This document shows, in pieces, positions 59,470-64,000 of a stretch of DNA of 64,000 bases (positions are counted from its first letter, which is position 1; the number at the start of each line of letters is the position of its first letter). Source of the DNA: Anaspis maculata (Eukaryota > Arthropoda > Insecta > Coleoptera > Scraptiidae); assembly GCA_949128115.1 (NCBI GenBank), contig OX421964.1, positions 32,666,177 to 32,730,176 on the forward strand, given 5' to 3'. The position numbers and the translations under genes were made by a program. Under the pieces are notes generated by a model. That model was not told where the DNA came from. It was given only the letters and a program-made list of their open reading frames with translations, and did not search any database.

Positions 59470-62090
59470 CATAGTAAGTTTTTGAGAGTTCACTTGACAA
59501 TCACGTATGCAAAATTGGAGGCAAACTGGTTCAATGGGATGCAAATTATGTAGGAAAAATTATATATCAAGCTCAGTCTTGAAGGGATGTAGGTATCTCA
59601 GTCATTATAGGTACGTTCTTGTACAAAGTGTTTTCAAGAAATTCCAGTAATTTTTTGGTGCTCTGTCGATTGGCAAAATGTGCTATCAGGTGGGCCCTCA
59701 TTTTGCAATTTTTCAACTCGACAACTCAGTACACTCTTGGAAAAGTATACGGTTCTCATACCAGCTCGTGCGCAGGTCTTCAAATATACAAGCTCACTGG
59801 TTCAACTGGTTGTTTAACCGAGAGTGGTTTATCGATCGGGCTGGTTGCATGAACTCGACCAATGACGGCCAATATAAGGTGAACCTGAGCTAGGAGGACC
59901 CCAGGTGAATGAGAATGGTTATTGGCATGTACTCTTTTCCGTCTACAAGGTGAAAGTCAAATTTTCCGTGAGAGATTTTTGCTTTGTAGGTGCGATTGGT
60001 AGACTTGCGAAAAGGAATAAGAAAAGACAAGATAAATGTCTTGTTCCTTTTGCTTATACGAAGCGAAGACCTTCGGTTTTATGTTTGATGAAGAGAACAC
60101 ACCGGCACACACGCCGGCATTATGTGTAGGTATGTAGAAAACGACGTTTCCGGTTACACGTGTGCGCATAATGCGCCCTCAAAGGGCTGCCTACACCGGA
60201 AAATTTAATTACACGGGCCGGCACGTAAAAACGTCCCGGGATTTCCCCGGCCGCGCTTTAAATTGCTGATAATGCCCGTCGTGCCGGTGCTTTTTCCGAT
60301 GGAAATGTGCGCGTGATACGGCCATATGTGTGGGGTGTGGATGTATGTGGAAGGACCGGAATTTCCCTGGTGTGTCACCTCATTTTTCCGTTGTGCCCGG
60401 AAAAATCTTTTCTTTTTTGACCTCTTTTAGAACAAATACACGCGGTCCCCTTGTATAATTTTCCGCAGGTTCTCTTTGTTTTTCGTCTGCGCGGGAGTTT
60501 TTAATCGCCCAGGTGCAAAACCTCATCTACTACGGCATGAATTAGTCGCGCTTTGAAAATTCATCCAGCCGTTTCTTATGATAAATTCAGAGAGCGCGCA
60601 AAGTATGAATCACGATTCTAAATTGCAGTAAGTCGAGTGGGAGACCGCAAAACTGCAAATCGCTATTCAAAGTTTCGACCCAGATACGTTACTTCCATCC
60701 AGTCCAGCACTTTTTACTCTTTTTACCCGATTTTGTGGCGAAACTATTAATTTCTTTGATTCACGAAGAAAAAACTCAAGTGACATTATTATTCATCTGT
60801 TTTACAGAAAAATTTGAGTCTGTGCTTTAATAGTACATAATATAGGTATATTATATGAGTTTCACAATACGTCTTAATAAACAAGAGTAATATACTATTT
60901 TATCCACTTCACTCTGATAATCGCCAAGAAATTGTAAATTCTGGCTGCTAAAAATAGAAACGTTAGATAGGTGACACCTCCGCACTGACGTTCGCTTACC
61001 TTCTATTGACAATCAATTGTTACTATTGGTTGAAAAGCAGTTTAATGATGTTCTCCATTTTAAAGCACCGCTTTCGATGTAATAATGAATCCATTAGTAA
61101 CGCGAAGCAGATGATAGAATATTATTATACGAGTTTCATAAGGCATAGTATTATCACACGACTGGATTTGGAGCACGACGAGCTTGCGAGGAGTGCTTCA
61201 AAGGAAAGAGTGTGACAATACGTCTTATTAAACGAGTGTAATATATGATATTTTTTTACATTTTCGAACAAATTTTATGACGGTGCTTAATAAAAGGTCT
61301 CCATTTCAGCATGCTACCAGAGAATCATCCTACCGTTCCCCAGATGCACAAGTCTACAGTACAAATATCCACTAATCTGACCATGTCTGCGCTGCAGCAG
61401 TCTACTCCAAAACACCCTACTTACTCAAAGTAGCCCACCAACAGAGCAGTCTACAGACAAAATAGCCACAAGGTTACGACTGTCGAGTGCAAAATCTCTT
61501 GCATTTGGCATTCGACCATTAATACCTATCATAGACCACGTGGGTTATAAAGGCGCTTTTCTTTCCGTAGAACAAGTCCGCCTTGTTCGCTTGTGCCATA
61601 AATATCAATTTTTTAGGCGACCAACACACAAAAGCTTTCTTTACGTCTTTTTTGACGTCCCAAAAGTGCCTTTTTTTTTTTGTACGCCAATGTCAATATT
61701 TCCCTTTTCGGCCGCTAAACCTCATTTGTTTTACTTTGTTGAGAGGCTAATGTCATTCTGCTTTTTTCACGTTACATGACTTTAGACCGATTTAGCTGTT
61801 GAATATTTACATCACGAAGTAGTCGGCGGTATACCTGATTAATAAAGAGCAATTAATCATTCAATGATGACCCAAAATCAGATGTAATGATTACATAAAT
61901 TTGGAGATACAGTTATTTTCTCCGTAAGGTTGGTGCCCCTGCGGTGAATTCCGAGGTGATTTCAGTTGCAAGATTGCTACGCTACTACATCATTGGTCAA
62001 TTCAATGCTGCTACAATGTCAATGGGAATGCTGTCAAAGTCAAAGGCAATTTCATTATTTTGTTTTGTTGAATATGGTTATGCTTATGTC
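59470..62090. other. No recognisable gene; short direct repeat
   Basis: ACAATACGTCTTAATAAACA at about 60868 and ACAATACGTCTTATTAAACG at about 61216 are direct copies about 350 bp apart, followed by similar GTAATATA-rich sequence. Nothing else is supported. Confidence 0.4.
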
Positions 62091-62097
62091 GTGAAAA

Positions 62098-62300
62098 TTG
62101 GCCCAAGTAGGTCCGAAACACGCGTGTCTGTTGGATTTCGATGGATACCGTGGCCCTCACCATGGAATAAATGACCACAACGTTGATGACTTGCACGATT
62201 GTGATTTTACCGAAAGGTACGCCAGAGAAACAGACCCTGTCCAGATTTTTGCCTTGTTTTACAGGCACCAACTCATCACAAAATATTCATACTGCTTCAG
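62098..62300 (+). CDS. Weak exon candidate ending at a strong splice donor
   Basis: An open frame runs up to CAG|GTAAGT at 62300/62301, a consensus 5' splice site. The segment contains CLLDFDGYRGPHHGINDHNV and no recognised domain. No convincing acceptor, start codon or companion exon was found. The donor alone is the reason for listing it. Confidence 0.18.
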
Positions 62301-62579
62301 GTAAGTACCTATATAGCTTGTGATTTCAGCGGAAGCAAATCCAAAGCTGCCGCATTTGAGCTTCAGTCTGTGGTGCCGGCGGGGTTTGAGAAAAATCGCT
62401 TTCACTATACCTCGTTCATCATTGACTTGTCTTCTAAACTACTGTCATAATAATACACCTACAAATTTTGTTTTCTAATGTCACAGGTAACTATGTTTTA
62501 TGAAGAAAAGCACTCTTGCGATTGCGAGTGAGAAATCAAACAATTCAAACATCAGTATTTTGCTCAATTTTTTGTGATA

Positions 62580-62723
62580 AGGGCCAATTCTGTATCAAAC
62601 CCGTTTAAATTTAAAGGCCGCTAAAAGAAAATCAGCCAATCGTGAAGCCCATTTCTGATCGTTCCTAGGTGACCGACGCCTTTAAAAATTTTAAGGGGCC
62701 TTTAAATTTTACAGAATTGCCAC
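62580..62723 (+). mobile_element. 144 bp TA-type MITE, copy 3 of 3
   Basis: It runs from AGGGCCAATTCTGTATC to TTACAGAATTGCCAC and is flanked by TA (62578-62579 and 62724-62725). It is nearly identical to copies at 29902-30045 and 30974-31117, including the internal symmetric GTTTAAATTTAAAGGCC and GCCTTTAAAAATTTTAAGG blocks. Confidence 0.85.
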
Positions 62724-62729
62724 TATTGT

Positions 62730-64000
62730 CGCCTAAAAAATATCGTGTGCACCTCGGCCAAAGGATTCTTTTTTGGCCTCACCTGTTTTGCAGCCTTGGC
62801 TACAAAATTTCAGATTCGGCCAAAAAACATTACCTTTATGGCCTTGATACACACAGTACTATTTTGTACGATTGGGCAATAATAAGCTGATTGCAGATCC
62901 CAAGGAGAAGCGTGCCTAATCCAGGGTCAGGGTTCACCGGTATCAGTACCAAAGTCACTGCGTTTAGCAAAACTTCTGGACTGGAACATGAAATATTTCT
63001 CAGTAGGGCAGGGCTAGGGCAATTACATGGATTTAGTTCACGTCTTCGCCGCCGACAGGTTGGAGATTGTAGATTTGATATTTAGGAACATTTGGTTTGG
63101 TGCGACGATTAAGTTGGTGCCTCTAGTGGCAAGCGGATGAAAATGCATCGATTTTTCGATCGGCATTTTCGATTTTTATAGTCAGGCACAGGTCACAGGT
63201 GACAGCGATGACAGGTGAGCGATAGACTTTGGAGGTCAGTCATTGACACTATTGACAGTGAATACCAACTCATGGAAAAGCGCCCCCTATATGTAATCGC
63301 CGTATTCTCACTGCGTAACTCTGGGTTAATGCCGTAAACGCTTTTTTACGGTCTTGCTAACGAAGCTGAGTTGAAACTGTGAAACATTGTAAATATCATG
63401 AATAAGTGGAGTTATATTTATTTCGCATCTAGCCAATATTATTATATGCAGGATTTTTTTGTGTACCGCTGATACTAACTGGAAAGTCACACGTTATTAG
63501 GCGCGGGCAGCTAACTGTCAAAGATAGGCAACCAGTGTGTTTGGTGGACCAACAAATGAAATTTAGTATTGTGCAGCATAGCAAGCGAGTGCCTTTCTTG
63601 CGTTTTCTCACCAGAAGAGCGATGTCAGGACAAAAGGGCACTATTTTTGTATACTCTAGGATCTTACGCAGATAATTCCGGAAAAAGAAAACGGGCCGAA
63701 AGCATCCTTTCTACGTATTCCATTGAAAAAGACCACTGTGATGTCTACACTACCTCTAAATGTTACCCATGATTTTTGCAAAACCCAAGAAGGACCTGAG
63801 TGTTGAAATGTAAGCAACGTTAGCTCTTTCCTTGGAGTTTCACACGAGGTAGGTGAATATTTTATAAAAAATTTTATGTGGGAGCTATGAGTGGCATTAA
63901 ACATCAATGACATAATGCTCGGTTCATCATCTATCGAGTTTATTTTGTGAAACTATCTCAAGCTATTGTTTTTTCAGGCAAGTCAAGCAAACTACAAGCC
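62730..64000. other. No recognisable feature
   Basis: Only short frames. A small imperfect hairpin (AAAATGCATCGATTTTTCGATCGGCATTTT in parts) lies near 63138-63168. Confidence 0.4.

Overview
This window looks like arthropod, most probably insect, nuclear DNA. No long open frame is supported. What I can identify is almost entirely transposable elements, solo repeats and microsatellites in AT-leaning intergenic sequence. I cannot fix the species; a hemipteran such as a whitefly is only a guess from the general look of the sequence. There is no prokaryotic gene organisation.

Layout. 1-3.6 kb: a possible exon resembling the N-terminal region of BRE/BABAM2, then a Harbinger-like MITE. 3.6-13.9 kb: a small hAT MITE, hairpin MITEs, a long (GT)n microsatellite and a degenerate minisatellite block. 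13.9-17.3 kb: a TA-flanked pogo/Tc1-like element containing a Harbinger-like MITE. 19.8-22.8 kb: a 3.0 kb hAT-like element with about 150 bp terminal repeats that carries broken non-LTR retrotransposon sequence on both strands. 24.8-25.7 kb: a hAT MITE, followed by an orphan exon-like frame. 28.7-31.1 kb: a non-LTR tail and small MITEs. 30.4-36.3 kb: the most remarkable object, a Tc1/mariner-superfamily (DD41D) element with long terminal inverted repeats. Its right repeat is split by a 3.5 kb foldback-type element made wholly of tandem repeats. 39.6-43.4 kb: two TA-flanked elements, the second an almost complete palindrome. 46.6-48.6 kb: a hAT element with a second hAT element nested inside it. 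50.4-51.0 kb: an LTR-retrotransposon gag-protease relic. 52.8-53.0 kb: a 64-66 bp tandem repeat. 56.6-58.3 kb: a hAT element with a duplicated 5' end, containing three head-to-tail copies of a palindromic MITE. 62.6 kb: the third copy of a 144 bp MITE.

The clearest result is boundary-level evidence. Six hAT-type elements are each bounded by an 8 bp target duplication that can be read directly. Several TA-flanked and TWA-flanked elements, and one foldback element with an A7C duplication, were mapped the same way. Together these elements cover about a third of the window, with insertions up to three levels deep. Nothing here looks like a conventional multi-gene pathway. The candidate new objects are the foldback element with its roughly 400 bp higher-order satellite core, and the MITE trimer.
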